From assembly GCF_000243315.1 (NCBI RefSeq), contig NZ_JH597761.1, forward strand, positions 1,072,256 through 1,136,255: DNA of 64,000 nucleotides. The letters are read 5' to 3'. The first letter of the stretch is position 1, and every line of letters begins with the position of its first letter. The notes under the pieces are model-generated. The model searched no databases. It was not told the origin of the DNA and saw only the letters and a list, made by a program, of their open reading frames with translations. Shown here in pieces: positions 8,589 to 19,000 of this stretch. The position numbers and the translations under genes were made by a program. This stretch comes from Metallosphaera yellowstonensis MK1. Its GTDB lineage: Archaea; Thermoproteota; Thermoprotei_A; Sulfolobales; Sulfolobaceae.

Positions 8589-9746
8589 TTGCAGGTAACT
8601 AAGGGTGTAGTGAAGGCGTTGGTGGGAAATCACGCCGTGGCCTATGCCGTCAAACAGGCGAAACCTCAAGTCCTTGCGGTCTACCCGATAACTCCTCAGA
8701 CCACCATGTTGGAAAAGCTCTCTGAGTACGTTGATAGAGGGGAGTTAAAGGCCAGGATGATAAGGGTGGAGAGTGAGCACTCCGCTCTTGCCTCGATCTA
8801 CGGGGCAGCTGTGGCAGGGGCCAGAGTGTTCACGGCGACGGCCTCACAGGGGCTCCTATACATGACCGAGATGCTATATTGGGCCGGAGGTCAGAGGGTT
8901 CCTATAGTCGCCGCAGTGGCCACTAGGGCCCTGGCCTCGCCCTGGTCAATCCTCGATGACCACCAGGACTTCATGAGCAAGAGAGATGCCATTTGGATAC
9001 AAATGATGGCTGAGAACGTCCAGGAAGCTTACGACCTAACGATCCAGGCCTTCAGGATATCCGAACACGAGAACGTCGTTCTCCCCGTGATGATGGGATT
9101 CGATGGTTTCATCCTCACCCACACCATGGAGAGGGTGGAGGTTCTCCACGACTCCGTAGTGGACTCCTTCATCCCTCCCAGAAAGTTCAACCTGGTCGAC
9201 TTCACGGATCCTGTGGGGGTTGGACCAGTCGCCCCGCCTGAGGACTACATAAGGATAAGGTTCGAAGCCAAGAAGGCTATGGAGAGGAGTAAAAGGGTCA
9301 TAAAGGAGATTTTCAGGGAATATGAGGACATCAGTGGCAGACCTCAGCACGGGCTCGTGGAGTGTTTCATGTGTCGTGACGCCGATTACGTCGTGGTGTC
9401 CATGGGGGCCTGGTCTGGAGACGCTCGCGTGGCGGTGAAGAGGTTAAGGGAGAGAGGAGCAAAGGTTGGTCTGCTCAAGGTGAGGGTATTCAGGCCGTTC
9501 CCCTTTGAGGAGGTGAGGGACTACCTGAGGGATTGTAAGGGGGTGTTGGTGATGGACAGAGCTTACTCTTTCGGTTCAGGTGGGATTTTAGTGAACGAGG
9601 TAAAGGTTTCCCTCTACGGTCACGACGTACCAGTTCACAGTCTCGTTGGGGGGTTAGGGGGTATGGATGTGAGGCCACTTCACATTCAGACTGCATTGGA
9701 GAACCTTATGGAGGGTAAATTGGAGGAGGAGAGGTGGCTACTATGA
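8589..9746 (+). CDS. porA: Pyruvate:ferredoxin oxidoreductase, alpha subunit
   Basis: A 385-residue subunit starting at a TTG placed directly after the delta stop codon, so translation is presumably re-initiated. Marks: [28 protein letters not shown] (pyruvate-binding YPITP segment, shown by its key residues), [29 protein letters not shown] cut to its hallmarks ESEHSA and TATASQGL, then a C-terminal transketolase-like domain with [17 protein letters not shown]. It forms the substrate-binding half of the heterotetramer. It overlaps porB by 13 nt. Confidence 0.9.
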   Translation: MQVTKGVVKALVGNHAVAYAVKQAKPQVLAVYPITPQTTMLEKLSEYVDRGELKARMIRVESEHSALASIYGAAVAGARVFTATASQGLLYMTEMLYWAGGQRVPIVAAVATRALASPWSILDDHQDFMSKRDAIWIQMMAENVQEAYDLTIQAFRISEHENVVLPVMMGFDGFILTHTMERVEVLHDSVVDSFIPPRKFNLVDFTDPVGVGPVAPPEDYIRIRFEAKKAMERSKRVIKEIFREYEDISGRPQHGLVECFMCRDADYVVVSMGAWSGDARVAVKRLRERGAKVGLLKVRVFRPFPFEEVRDYLRDCKGVLVMDRAYSFGSGGILVNEVKVSLYGHDVPVHSLVGGLGGMDVRPLHIQTALENLMEGKLEEERWLL

Positions 9747-10594
9747 TGTTCCTGAGGGGTAACGCGGCTTGTCCTGGTTGTCCGATCCCTAGGGAACTGG
9801 ACGCCCTCCTGGAGGTAACCGGTGAGAGGACTGTCCTAGTGGTTCCAGCGTCATGTACGACAGTAATCATGGGGGACACCAGGGGCATGCCCTCTAAGGT
9901 TCCTGTCATTCACAGTGCTTTCGCCGCATCTTCAGCTATAGCGTCAGGAGTCCGTTCTGCGCTAGACGCTAGGGGAGAGAAAGCTACTGTAGTGGTGTGG
10001 GCTGGAGACGGAGGCACGGGAGACATAGGATTCGCCTCGCTCAGTGGTGCAGCTGAGAGGAATGAAGACATACTCTACGTTTGTTATGACAACGAGGCAT
10101 ACATGAATACCGGCGTACAGAGGTCTGGGTTGACGCCCTTCGGAGCCTGGACCACCACAACTCCCAGCGGAAAGGCTGAGTCCAAGAAACCCCTTCCCAA
10201 GATAATTGCGGATCATGGAGTTCCCTACGTGGCGACAGCCTCGATCGCTTACCTCTTCGATTACAAGGATAAGGTGAGGAAAGCAAAGGAGATGTCAGGA
10301 TTCAGGTATATTCATCTCCTATCGCCCTGTCCTCCAGGGTGGAGGTTCGACGCTGGACTCACCGTTGAGATAGCTAAGCTGGCTGTGGAGACAGGGATAT
10401 GGCCACTGTACGAGATAGAGAAAGGGAAGTTCAGGCTGACCAGTATAAGTAAAGTGTTGGTAGACAAGAAAAAGAGGAAACCAGTGGAGGAATACTTGAA
10501 GTTGCAGGGCAGGTTCAAGGATCTCAAAGGAGAAGACGTGAAGAGGATCCAAGAAGAAGTGGATCAGATGTGGGAAGATCTCGCCAGGATGTGA
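9734..10594 (+). CDS. porB: Pyruvate:ferredoxin oxidoreductase, beta subunit (thiamine diphosphate-binding)
   Basis: A 286-residue beta subunit. Cys13 and Cys16 (ACPGCPIP), Cys41 and a later Cys bind the proximal [4Fe-4S] cluster. [20 protein letters not shown] at residues 91-110 with [10 protein letters not shown] after it is the thiamine diphosphate/Mg motif. The GTG at 9734 overlaps porA; an ATG three codons in is also possible. Last gene of the operon; a 64-bp mini-element starts 5 bp after the stop codon and may supply the 3' end of the transcript. Confidence 0.9.
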   Translation: MATMMFLRGNAACPGCPIPRELDALLEVTGERTVLVVPASCTTVIMGDTRGMPSKVPVIHSAFAASSAIASGVRSALDARGEKATVVVWAGDGGTGDIGFASLSGAAERNEDILYVCYDNEAYMNTGVQRSGLTPFGAWTTTTPSGKAESKKPLPKIIADHGVPYVATASIAYLFDYKDKVRKAKEMSGFRYIHLLSPCPPGWRFDAGLTVEIAKLAVETGIWPLYEIEKGKFRLTSISKVLVDKKKRKPVEEYLKLQGRFKDLKGEDVKRIQEEVDQMWEDLARM

Positions 10595-10599
10595 TTTTT

Positions 10600-10663
10600 T
10601 AGCGGTTATGGGATTTTTCGTTAGGTGTGACCTTGAAGTCAAGGCAAAGTCTAATGACTGCTG
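10600..10663. repeat. 64-bp mini-element with ISC1217-like ends, copy 1
   Basis: Same 64-bp unit as at 29826, 36457, 40963 and 46341, here in the opposite orientation to 29826 and 40963. Ends are TAGCGGTTATGGGATT and ...CTAATGACTGCTG, close to CAGCAGTTATGGGATT and its inverse. The centre holds CCTTGAAGTCAAGG, a near-palindrome. It directly abuts porB on one side and a tnpB relic on the other. No clear target duplication here, so a flank has probably changed. Confidence 0.7.
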
Positions 10664-11490
10664 TTCCTTAAGGACTTACCCACCGGTTCCTCAACTTGAA
10701 TGTCCTCCATGACTACCACGTCGTACTTCTCGGCGAAGTGTTTGCCCAACCTCACGTCCTTCCTCGGCTCCTTCAAGTGCTCGTAAGTCTCAGCGGGCTT
10801 GGCCTCTCTTGGACAGGAACTCCTCCCTGGAGAGGTCCCCGTGCAGCTTCCTCAGCTCTCGAGTGCCTCCTCGTGTGGTCTCAGGTTGGGCACCATCCGA
10901 GGTCACTAGCGACTTCCCATCCCGACGTTCGGGGCAACCACCTCGTTCGTCCTGGGAAACTTCGGGAACTCGTGGTAGACCACGAACGAGACGTACACCC
11001 TCTCCGACCTGCTCAGTCTCACACTACCCTCTTCACCTTCAAGGGGAAGTCCCTGTGCACGACAAGCTTAAAGACGCCCGCGCGTTACAACCGCTGAACA
11101 ACGAGCTCCCTCTTCTTGGTCCCCCAACCTTCAGGACGTTCCACCCGCCTTGCGTGTAAACCATGGAGAAGTACCTGTGGGCCCCCCTGGGGAAACGCGA
11201 CAGTCCGTCTAAGGACCTCTGTCTAGCCTCGTAGTGCGACCTGTTGGACTACCTGGGAGTGCATTGACTGACATTGGACGTCCTGCTTCCTCAGGTCCAG
11301 TGCTAGTTGCCTAAGTTCCGTGAGAGTTAAACCCTTCCCATCCCTTTCACGGAAGTACACGTCTGCCCAACGCAGGGTGTTGTGAACTTGAGGCTAACTC
11401 CAACCGGGCCTCTAACGCCCTAAACGTTTGTTGATCTATGTGTGCCCCGAAACGGAACCCTACGGTGGGCTTCAACATAGTTCCTCGTTA
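10664..11490 (-). pseudogene. Decayed TnpB (IS605/IS1341 type)
   Basis: Read on the minus strand from about 11475, pieces of TnpB appear in shifting frames: [85 protein letters not shown], then VVAPNVG (the RuvC-I Asp lost) and finally [18 protein letters not shown]. The last piece stops exactly at the 64-bp mini-element, so the RuvC-III end is missing. At least three frameshifts and several stops make it non-functional. Confidence 0.75.
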
Positions 11491-11580
11491 GCCCTTATTG
11501 GGGGCCTATCCATCCCCACGGTGGGTCTTCCGCACCTTAACCCCAGTTAAGATAAAATATGCGGAGCTTATCCTAATCTC
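11491..11580 (+). promoter_or_regulatory. Upstream region of the split P-type ATPase gene
   Basis: The AT-rich run GATAAAATATGCGG (about 11550-11563) lies 20-25 nt before the ATG at 11581 and can serve as TATA box for a leaderless transcript. The preceding GC-rich bases belong to the tnpB relic boundary. Confidence 0.35.
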
Positions 11581-12107
11581 ATGACTTCTGGGAAAGAGGA
11601 CGCGGGCCAGGTCGACGTTTTTGCGAAGCTTCACACCTCATACCAAGGACTTAGCCAAGAGGAAGCCTCCAAGAGGCTGAAGGAGTACGGGCCCAATATG
11701 GTAACTGAAAGGAAGAGGAATCCTTTAATTCTCCTCCTCCTGAAATTTTGGGCTCCTGTTCCCTGGATGTTGGAGATAACGGCCATCCTCACCTATGTCC
11801 TCCATAAGTACCTCGACATGGAAATAATACTCTTCCTACTCATTTTCAATTCCATTATAAGTTTCATGCAAGAATATAGAGCGGAGAACGCTGTGGAATT
11901 ATTAAAGAGAAGGCTCAAGGTCACTTCAAAGGTCAAGCGCGACGGTAAGTGGACCCTCATTCCGGCAGAGGAGCTTGTCCCTGGGGACGTCGTTTCAGTC
12001 AGGTTAGGCGATATAGTGCCTGCAGATGTTCATATAATCGACGGGATCGTCCTAGTCGACCAGTCCGTACTCACTGGTGAGTCTCAACCGGTGGAGAGGG
12101 GAAAAGG
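11581..12107 (+). pseudogene. P-type (plasma-membrane H+-ATPase-like) ATPase, 5' fragment
   Basis: The first ~176 codons of a P3A-like ATPase: [20 protein letters not shown] (cation ATPase N-terminal motif), the M1-M2 pair ([20 protein letters not shown] ... [20 protein letters not shown]), then the A-domain with [20 protein letters not shown] and [14 protein letters not shown] (TGES). The frame is then replaced by the end of an ISC1058-like element. The matching C-terminus is found at 23937-24232 on the same strand. The P-domain (DKTGT), N-domain and most transport helices are absent from the window, so the pump is dead. Confidence 0.85.
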
Positions 12108-13169
12108 TGCTTTGTGGGTCACTTCATAATTATACAAAAATTTATAACTAATTACATCGAGTATTACCCATGGGAAAGAGTAAGCACAAGGGAAAGAGTG
12201 AGTACAAGAGGGATTGGCACAAGTACGACGAGAACGTCATAACGAGATACGAGCTAATGTTCCCCTTCTACGTCTTCCAACACTGGTGGGAATTACTCCA
12301 GGAAGAGAATAGGAATGCCAAGAAAACCTACAAGGCACCAAAGGAGTTCAACGACTTCCTAGCGTTCCTGCACTTGTTCCTACCCTACAGGGCAATGGAA
12401 GGAGTATTGAGAGCACTAGAGGGACTGAAGGTCGTCCCGACAAGCCTAGACTACTCGACAATATGGGAAAGGGTGAGGAACATGGACGTAACGTTCCCCG
12501 AAGCGAGTGACGAGCTAGAAGTGATAGCTGATGGTACTGGAATAAGCACAACGAGGGGAGGACAATACGTCGTTGCAAAGTGGGGTAAGACCAGGGACTC
12601 AAAGTTCCTCAAGATCGAAGTGGTTATGGAGAAGGACGAGTTCAAGGTAGTAAGCGCTGAGGTGACGAGCGACGAGGTCGAGGCTGCAGTCAAGACTAAG
12701 GACTTACAGGATGAGGGGAAGAAGGTGGAGAGGTTTTATGGGGATAAGGCTTACGACGCCAACGAGGTTTACAAGACGGGAGTTGAGGTAGTTGTCCCAC
12801 CTAGGGAGAACGCTAGGCGCGGTCATCCCGCCAGGAGGAAGGCTGTGAGGGAGTTCAAGGAGTTGGGCTATGAACGTTGGAGGGAGGAGAGGGGTTACGG
12901 TGTTAGGTGGAGAGTTGAGTCCCTGTTCTCTGCAGTGAAGCGTACCTTTGGTGAATCTGTTGGGGCTACAAGTTTTGCTGGGCAAGTGGTTGAGGCTAAG
13001 CTCAAGTTCTGGGCTTACGCATGGATGGTCCATTTAGCTAATTATGTAGTCGGTAGGGCTCCTGGTATTAAGGTTTGAGCTCACGAATGACGTTGAAATA
13101 TTAACTACTGAAAAATCCTCAGTGTATCATATTATGTTTATGAAATAAATTGAAGAGATCCACAAAGCA
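12108..13169 (+). mobile_element. IS5-family (ISC1058-like) insertion sequence
   Basis: The ends are inverted repeats TGCTTTGTGGGTCACTTCA (12108-12126) and TGAAGAGATCCACAAAGCA (13151-13169), with 17 of 19 matching. Length 1062 bp fits ISC1058. The left end sits inside the P-type ATPase gene. No matching target duplication flanks it, which agrees with later deletion or recombination on one side. The same ends occur on two non-coding mini-elements (36564 and 46283) and as a solo end at 59850. Confidence 0.85.
12170..13078 (+). CDS. IS5-family transposase (ISC1058-like)
   Basis: 302 residues, very basic N-terminus (GKSKHKGKSEYKRDWHKYDE). DDE residues: EVIADGTGISTT (Asp), VERFYGDKAYDANEVY (Asp), and GVRWRVESLFSAVKRTFGE (Glu with R..V...F...K). 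The frame is intact and uses native-like codons. A TATA-like run ACAAAAATTTATAACTAA lies just upstream inside the element. Probably functional, and a plausible source of transposase for the mini-elements with the same ends. Confidence 0.85.
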   Translation: MGKSKHKGKSEYKRDWHKYDENVITRYELMFPFYVFQHWWELLQEENRNAKKTYKAPKEFNDFLAFLHLFLPYRAMEGVLRALEGLKVVPTSLDYSTIWERVRNMDVTFPEASDELEVIADGTGISTTRGGQYVVAKWGKTRDSKFLKIEVVMEKDEFKVVSAEVTSDEVEAAVKTKDLQDEGKKVERFYGDKAYDANEVYKTGVEVVVPPRENARRGHPARRKAVREFKELGYERWREERGYGVRWRVESLFSAVKRTFGESVGATSFAGQVVEAKLKFWAYAWMVHLANYVVGRAPGIKV

Positions 13170-13330
13170 GATCTACTGTGAAGGGTGTGGGTTTTCCCGC
13201 TCGCCGGTGATAACTTGATGTCCAGTTGCTTTGCATCTTCAATCATCTTTCTTGTTATTTTTACTCTTCGCCAGTCATCTCTGGTTATTTTATGCTTCTT
13301 AATGAACCTTTCAACATCCAAAAACATCAC
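13170..13330 (-). pseudogene. N-terminal fragment of an unknown gene cut by the IS5 element
   Basis: A frame from ATG 13327/13330 (MFLDVERFIKKHKITRDDWRRVK, shown in part) runs ITRKMIEDAKQLDIKLSPASG and is then fused to IS sequence at 13169. Its upstream region is interrupted by the ISC1217-like IS, whose target duplication ACCTGTT shows that 13329 and 14555 were once adjacent. No family is recognised. Because the flanks of the IS5 element do not match, this fragment belongs to inserted DNA rather than to the ATPase gene. Confidence 0.4.
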
Positions 13331-13335
13331 CTGTT

Positions 13336-14554
13336 CAGCAGTTATGGGAATCTTAGGGAGGTAATACGAAGAAGTCGGTATTAGCGAGAAGTTTTTAATT
13401 TTCGACGTCGTCCCGCTGAAAAGATGTAGATGACGAACAGAAAGGGACAGGTCGAACTGGCTAAGGAGGATCTGATCAAGGCGGTCAACCAGGTCCTGGG
13501 CATAGTGAGGAGGAACGGGAGGAGCAGGAAGGTCGGGTTGGCACTCGTCTTGATGGTCCTGCTAGGTGGGAGGTCCAGCGTGAGGAATGCTGCTGAGACG
13601 TTCGGGTTGGACTACGCGAACCTGCTGGAGGCGTTGGGGGAACTCCACGACGCGTGGAGGGACTACCTGGAGGTCCTGTCGGGGCTGGTGAAGGGTGAGG
13701 TGGCCGTCATCATAGACGACACCGTGGACCACAAGGAGTACTCCAGGGGGAGGGACGTGAGCCCCCACGGGAACTACTGGATCTACTGCCACGCCCACGG
13801 GAGGTTCGAGAGGGGCGTGCAGCTCCTCACGGTCGCCATAGTGGACCTCTCCACGGGCAGGACGTTCATGGTGGGAGCCTTCCCCTACGCCGTGAGGAAG
13901 ATGTTGGACTTGGGGATGGTCAACGAGTTCAAGACCAAGATCGAGATGGCCAGGGAGATGTTGGACGTGCTCAAGGAGCGCTTCCGTGTGTCCAGGGTCG
14001 TCTTCGACTCGTGGTACTGGTCAGAGAAGCTCGTGAAGGACAACGTGGTGTCTGAGCTCAAGTCCAACCGGAGGCTCCTCAGGGTCGAGTCGGCCCGGGG
14101 GACCCTCGAGGAGGTGGAGGGACACCTCCGAGTGGGGGACCTACCCCCCGGAGTCTACTACGCCGACCTGACCCTGGGAGGCCAAGCGATTACGGTAAAG
14201 TTGCTAGTCTGGGAATATAAACGTGACTCCGGGTCACACGTGAAGTACCTCTACACGACCGACCTCTCGCTCAGCGAGGAGGAGATCGAGGAGGCCTGGA
14301 GGATGAGGTGGGAGATCGAGAAGCTCCACAGGGACGTCAAGGCCCTGGGACTGGAGGACTCCTCATTCTGGAGGAGGGAGAGGCTTCAGGGCTACCTCGC
14401 GATCTTCACCATCATGACCAACGTCGTCAGGGAGCTGGTGGGGGAGCTTAACCTGAGGAGCGTGGAGGCGTTCCTCAGGTTCGTTGAACGTCTTTAGGCG
14501 GACCGCTGGGGCTGATGAAAATCTTTAAGTTACGTTAAAGTCCCATAACTGCTG
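13336..14554 (+). mobile_element. ISC1217-like insertion sequence, complete copy
   Basis: Starts CAGCAGTTATGGGAATCTTA and ends TTAAAGTCCCATAACTGCTG: the outer 13 bp are inverted repeats. The element is 1219 bp and is bounded by a perfect 7-bp target duplication ACCTGTT (13329-13335 and 14555-14561). The two other copies in the window (41084-42219 and 58758-59846) are decayed. Name is inferred from the length and transposase type. Confidence 0.85.
13430..14497 (+). CDS. DDE transposase of the ISC1217-like element
   Basis: 355 residues. VAVIIDDTVDHKEYSRGRDV carries the first Asp pair, SRVVFDSWYWSEKLVKDNVV the second Asp, and RMRWEIEKLHRDVKALGLED the Glu with the YREM-like R..E..H.D.K signature of IS4-group transposases. 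The gene is uninterrupted and GC-richer than the host genes. Its terminal repeats match the 64-bp mini-elements, so this is the only obvious intact transposase in the window that could move them. Confidence 0.85.
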   Translation: MTNRKGQVELAKEDLIKAVNQVLGIVRRNGRSRKVGLALVLMVLLGGRSSVRNAAETFGLDYANLLEALGELHDAWRDYLEVLSGLVKGEVAVIIDDTVDHKEYSRGRDVSPHGNYWIYCHAHGRFERGVQLLTVAIVDLSTGRTFMVGAFPYAVRKMLDLGMVNEFKTKIEMAREMLDVLKERFRVSRVVFDSWYWSEKLVKDNVVSELKSNRRLLRVESARGTLEEVEGHLRVGDLPPGVYYADLTLGGQAITVKLLVWEYKRDSGSHVKYLYTTDLSLSEEEIEEAWRMRWEIEKLHRDVKALGLEDSSFWRRERLQGYLAIFTIMTNVVRELVGELNLRSVEAFLRFVERL

Positions 14555-14618
14555 ACCTGTTAATATTCCTCAGAAACATTAACTTTTCAGGTGCTTTTAA
14601 CACCCAAAACAGCTGTTT

Positions 14619-15203
14619 TCAGCCTTCAGACATTTGCGATGGTTCTGCGCGCAGAAAAACGCCAAAATTCGCCTTTGAGAACCATATAGTGTAAAATGCT
14701 TTCACATTTGAAGAGCCGAGGGGGGATTCGCCATCGGCGGAGATCCACGAGAATGAGATCCTCACATCGTCTGCTAGCCGCTCTTTTAGCTTCTCACAAC
14801 TCGGTCCGGGTGAAATCCACGTTCCCTGGCTCCCATCATAGTACGAGCAGAACAATTGATATGTATTCACGGCTTCCCCCTCCGATAGTGAAATCTCAAG
14901 ATCGATCCCCGCCGAGGATTTCCCAAGATCGTGCAGATAGTTGCGCAGCTCGGTCTCTTGAATACCCCCTTCTAGGCCGACCGCCGCCCTCAGGAGGCGC
15001 AGCGCCCTGATCATGTTCGTCTTCCCGGAGCCGTTCGGGCCGACGATCAGCGTCCTCCTCCCCAGCTCGATCCAGCCCGAGTCCTCGTAAGTCAGGAGGT
15101 TGCGGATCCTCAGCCTACTTATTATCTGCGGCACGTATGAAGAGGGATGCACGCGCTGAAAAGGTTTGTCGCGGAGGGCGCTTGAGGCATCCGCGCCATC
15201 CAT
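14619..15203 (-). pseudogene. RecF/SMC-like AAA ATPase, N-terminal part only
   Basis: From ATG 15203 (MDGADASSALRDK) the protein reads SRLRIRNLLTYEDSGWIEL and RTLIVGPNGSGKTNMIRALR (Walker A GPNGSGKT), then continues for about 130 residues to a stop at 14619. The Q-loop, signature motif, Walker B and D-loop of this family (AAA_15/AAA_21/OLD-like) are missing, so the gene has lost its 3' half. Codon use is GC-rich, unlike the host. Longer upstream in-frame starts exist but run through non-coding-looking sequence. Confidence 0.6.
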
Positions 15204-15328
15204 ATCCGCCGCCTGCAATCCGGCGCCCCGCCTTGCGGCGGCCTCCATGGATCCCCGCGGATACCAGATCGCCGTGTGCGGCGGCAGACAACGAGAAATA
15301 TGAGATATCACCGGAATAAGCCTAAAGC

Positions 15329-15835
15329 ATGGCTGAACGTGGTAGTAAGTCCGAGTGCTGTGATAAATCCGGATGCGGCGATACCTATCAGCTGATCCGC
15401 GGCCTGAACATGGTGCTCGTGGGCATAGTTGCCTCATACTTTCTCGAGGTTATGAGGGCGTCAGAGGGCGCGGCCCCCATCTACGTCCTGGAGGGTCCGG
15501 GCAGCCCCTACTTCCCGAGCACCCTCGGAGCCTCGGTGGTCATCGTGGGTTCCGTGGTGCTCATCCCGATGTTCTGGGACAAGTACTTTCCCATGCTTCG
15601 CAACGGCAACTCCTGCAAGCTGCCGCTGGAGGTCATATATTCGTTTGTGGCCCTGCTCCTCCCATTGGCCGCCCTATTGGTCGTGATGGGCCCATTCGAG
15701 TGGCACGGCGCCCTCGGGCTCAGGGCGCGCTACGTAGCAGCTATATACATATCCGCGGCCCTGCCGATCGTTGCGTTGAGGCTTCACCGGAAAAGGCAGC
15801 AATGCCCGAAGGTCCTGCCGCCGCGCGGGCGGTGA
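15329..15835 (+). CDS. Four-helix membrane protein with N-terminal Cys cluster
   Basis: 168 residues, unrecognised. The N-terminus has SECCDKSGCGDT (three Cys in eight residues), followed by four hydrophobic segments: MVLVGIVASYFLEV, a STLGASVVIVGSVVLIPMFW stretch, VIYSFVALLLPLAALLVVM, and YVAAIYISAALPIVAL, ending in a basic tail. It sits between two truncated ATPase genes in the GC-rich foreign segment, divergent from the first. The Cys motif could bind metal at the cytoplasmic face; this is a guess from layout only. Confidence 0.6.
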   Translation: MAERGSKSECCDKSGCGDTYQLIRGLNMVLVGIVASYFLEVMRASEGAAPIYVLEGPGSPYFPSTLGASVVIVGSVVLIPMFWDKYFPMLRNGNSCKLPLEVIYSFVALLLPLAALLVVMGPFEWHGALGLRARYVAAIYISAALPIVALRLHRKRQQCPKVLPPRGR

Positions 15836-15905
15836 AGGGCCACCGGATGGAAGCCTCGTGGTCGGGGGCCGCGAGCCTAATAATCGCGGACGTGCCATCC
15901 CGGGC

Positions 15906-16019
15906 GTGCACGTGACCAAGCTGGGGCTCGAGAACTTCCTGTCGTTCGATGAGGGTGAGCTGGAGCTCGGCGACCTCACGATATTGGTAGGGCCCAACGG
16001 GGCCGTTCCAATAGAGTGA
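15906..16019 (+). pseudogene. Second RecF/SMC-like ATPase, cut inside the P-loop
   Basis: From GTG 15906: VTKLGLENFLSFDEGELEL then GDLTILVGPNGA, after which the sequence leaves the family (VPIE, stop). The Walker A motif should continue GKS. The break at about 16003 is also where GC content drops, marking a recombination junction. It is a different member of the same ATPase superfamily as 14619-15203, on the opposite strand. Confidence 0.6.
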
Positions 16020-16059
16020 TTTTAAATCCATAATAAAAAATAAAAATAGATTTACGCGT

Positions 16060-19000
16060 TCACCAATTCCACAGATTCGCCAAAGACGTCGGATACTGGC
16101 CGTTTGCTATTGCCTTTGGCTTCTCTATCTTAACTACGTTGACCATCGTATCGAAATACACTGCCTGGTAGCTGATCGGATCCGCTAGCGGCATGCCGAC
16201 GTTGTTCTTGTCAGGCAGCATCAAAGGATTTGCTTGCAGGCCCCTTCTACGCCTCGGGTCAGCCTTTATCGTCACGCCGTCTATCACCGCATCCGTGGCC
16301 CCCCATCCCCAGTGCATGTAGTCTAGTACCACGCTCACCACCCCAGGGCGTATGGCCGGTGTCATCAGCACAGGCCCCTCGATGTACCTCTTCCCGAGCG
16401 GCCCCAGGTCGAGCTCGCCCGACGTGAGTGATGGACTTTCCAATCTAACGAAGTCGCCATTCTTGAGACCGAGGCTCTTGGCGTCCTCCGGGTTCATGAC
16501 CACGTTGGGATACGGCAGGATCGATAACTGGGACCAGTACTCCACTATGGTGCGCTTGGCGATGAATATCGGCTTGAAGGTATGTAGATGGTACGTGTAG
16601 CCCGTCTGATCGATCGGAGTGCCGTCCGCGTATGTCGGCGGGTAGTACTTTGGAATTCCGTGGTAGTATTGGCCGGTCACGCTGTCCTTGGTCGCGGCAA
16701 GGGCCTCGTTGAATACGTTCCACAGCCCTGGGTATCTAGCTACCTTTATGTACTCTCCCTCATACGACTCGCTCAGCGGCGTGGCGCGTCCGCCCCTGTT
16801 GAGCACGTACACTACCTTGGGCCACCAGGAACCCACGGCCTCCTGCCACTTCTGTGCGTCGAACACGCTCGGCGGCAGATTCCTACGCGCTTTGGAGAAC
16901 AGCTCCATCTCATCGTCGTTCGCGTCGGGCACCTCATCGCCGGGAGCGCTCCCGGCAGCCAAGTTGGCCACCTCCTTGAGGTGGAAGTGCTCCGGCCTCG
17001 TGAAGGGAACGCCGGGGCCGAATCCGTCGGGCCCGAACCCGGGCAGGTTCATCTTCTCCGCGATGGCCAGCAGCACGGCCTCCATGCTTATCGGCATCTG
17101 CTCGCCGTAGACCGTGACCGTCTCGGTCACGGGAGGGGCGGTCGGCTGCCTCACGACGGCGAACTTGCTTAGCACGCTCATGCCCTGAGGCGACGGAGAC
17201 TCCACCATCCACTGCTCGAGGTATGTCCCATCAGGGAAGATGTAGTCTGCGAATACTGATGTGTCCCCTATGTTCGTGTCTATCGCTATTATGAGCGGGA
17301 TCGTGCTGAGGTCGAGGAGCGCTTTTATTTGCTCATAGTTCGAAGGAACTAGGTTTGCCACATTGTTGGCGTACAAGATGGCGATCTTGAGAGGGTAGGG
17401 ATAGCCGGCCTTGGCGGCGGGCAGAATTTCCTGGTAGCCGCCTAGAAGCGTGGGGCTGGCCCAACCGAACGGGAACCACGAACGCTTAGCCGGGTAGCCT
17501 TGCTCCTTGTACAGGGTCGTCATCTCATATAGGTAGCCGGCCCTCATGATGTTGACCCCGAAGGGCGTCAGCCCGTTCGGGACGCTCATGACGTCGAACG
17601 CGCGGCCGGATGCCGTCGGCCAGCTCGCGGCCCCGACAGCCAGCCCGCCCTTGAAGTCGGGGTTGCCTATCAACACGTTGAGGAGCTGTATGGCCATGCC
17701 CGCGTAGGTTCCGTTGTAGTGGGCTATCGGTCCTCTGTACATGTCCACGGCAGCCTTATGGCCGTGGCTCGTGAACTCACTCGCCACGTCCTCCACATCG
17801 GCGGGGTTCACCCCGGCCAGCTGGCACCACTCATCGAAGCTCTTCGAAGATGCCTCCTCCCAAAGTAACTGGAAGGCGGACTTGACCCTTATCCCGTTTA
17901 TGGTTGTGTCCACGAACAAATCGCCTACAACGGGGTTCTCGGCGTCGTAGGGGTTGAACGCCACAGGTTGTCCGTTGACCATGGCCACGAAGTAGTCGTA
18001 TGGGTTGGCCCCGCTCGGCACCTGAAGCCCCAGATCCGCGGCGCGCACGAATCTGCTGGCCCTCCCGTCGGGCTCTATCTCCACGAGCCACGTGGCGTTG
18101 GTCCAGTCCAGGTAGCCGTTCTGCTGGGCCGCGGCCTTGTTGGCCGCGCTGAGAAACACGGCGTCGTAGCGCTTGTTCTCAATTATCCACCTTATCATCG
18201 CCATCGCGAGGGGCAGATCCCCTCCCGGCTTCACCGGGATCCACTTCCAGGCCTTCGCGGCCGTCTTGCTATACCTCGGATCGATCACCGCCAGCTTCAG
18301 GCGCCCGGTGACCAGGCCGTCGGTTATCAGCTCCGTGACATTGACCGGACCGAAGCTCGCCTCGAACGGGCTGGTGCCCCAGGCTATGACGAACTCGGCG
18401 TTGGCGTAGTCGGGCCTAGCGCCGGTCGCCCCTGGGAGCCATCCGTGGATGGGCTGCCCGGGGCCGATGCCGGTCTTGTTCCACCCGACGTATTGGGCCG
18501 TAACCAACTTGACGGACACGTGGTGCGCTATGTCGCAGATCGAAAAGTGATCCAGGACGTTGACGGAGCCCAGGGAGTACTTGGTGAACCTAATTGCGAG
18601 GTCGTACCTGCTGCCCTCGATGCGGCTGGCGAAGAATACGAACTGGTTGTTCTTGGGGCCCAGGTCCGGATGGTCGGGATCGATGAGGACATCGAGGTTG
18701 TCCTTGTACTTGGCTTTGAACTCGTCCACGGTCATCTGCCCCATCATTATCTTCTGCACGTCAGCGGCCATGGAGGCTGCGAGCTGGGGGTCCGTCAGCT
18801 TTATCACGTCCTTGAGCCCCTCGACGTACCTGTTCTCCTCGCCCGGCACATCCTTGAATAGATAGCCGCCGTTCACTATTTCCTCTATTGCCTGCTCGAA
18901 CGGGATGGAGATCCACTTATTGGAGCCCCTGGGACCTGCGCGCTTCAGAACCTTCACCACCCTGTAAGGGTCGGCGTAGTCCTGAACACCGGCCTGGCCC

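Noticed and set aside
10696-11159. Plus-strand frames in the 10.7-11.2 kb region
   Set aside because: Opposite-strand shadows of the decayed tnpB; no start signals or family features.
15674-16031. Minus-strand frames opposite the membrane protein and the ATPase scrap
   Set aside because: They are high-GC shadows of 15329-15835 and 15906-16019; composition is Arg/Pro-rich without any domain.
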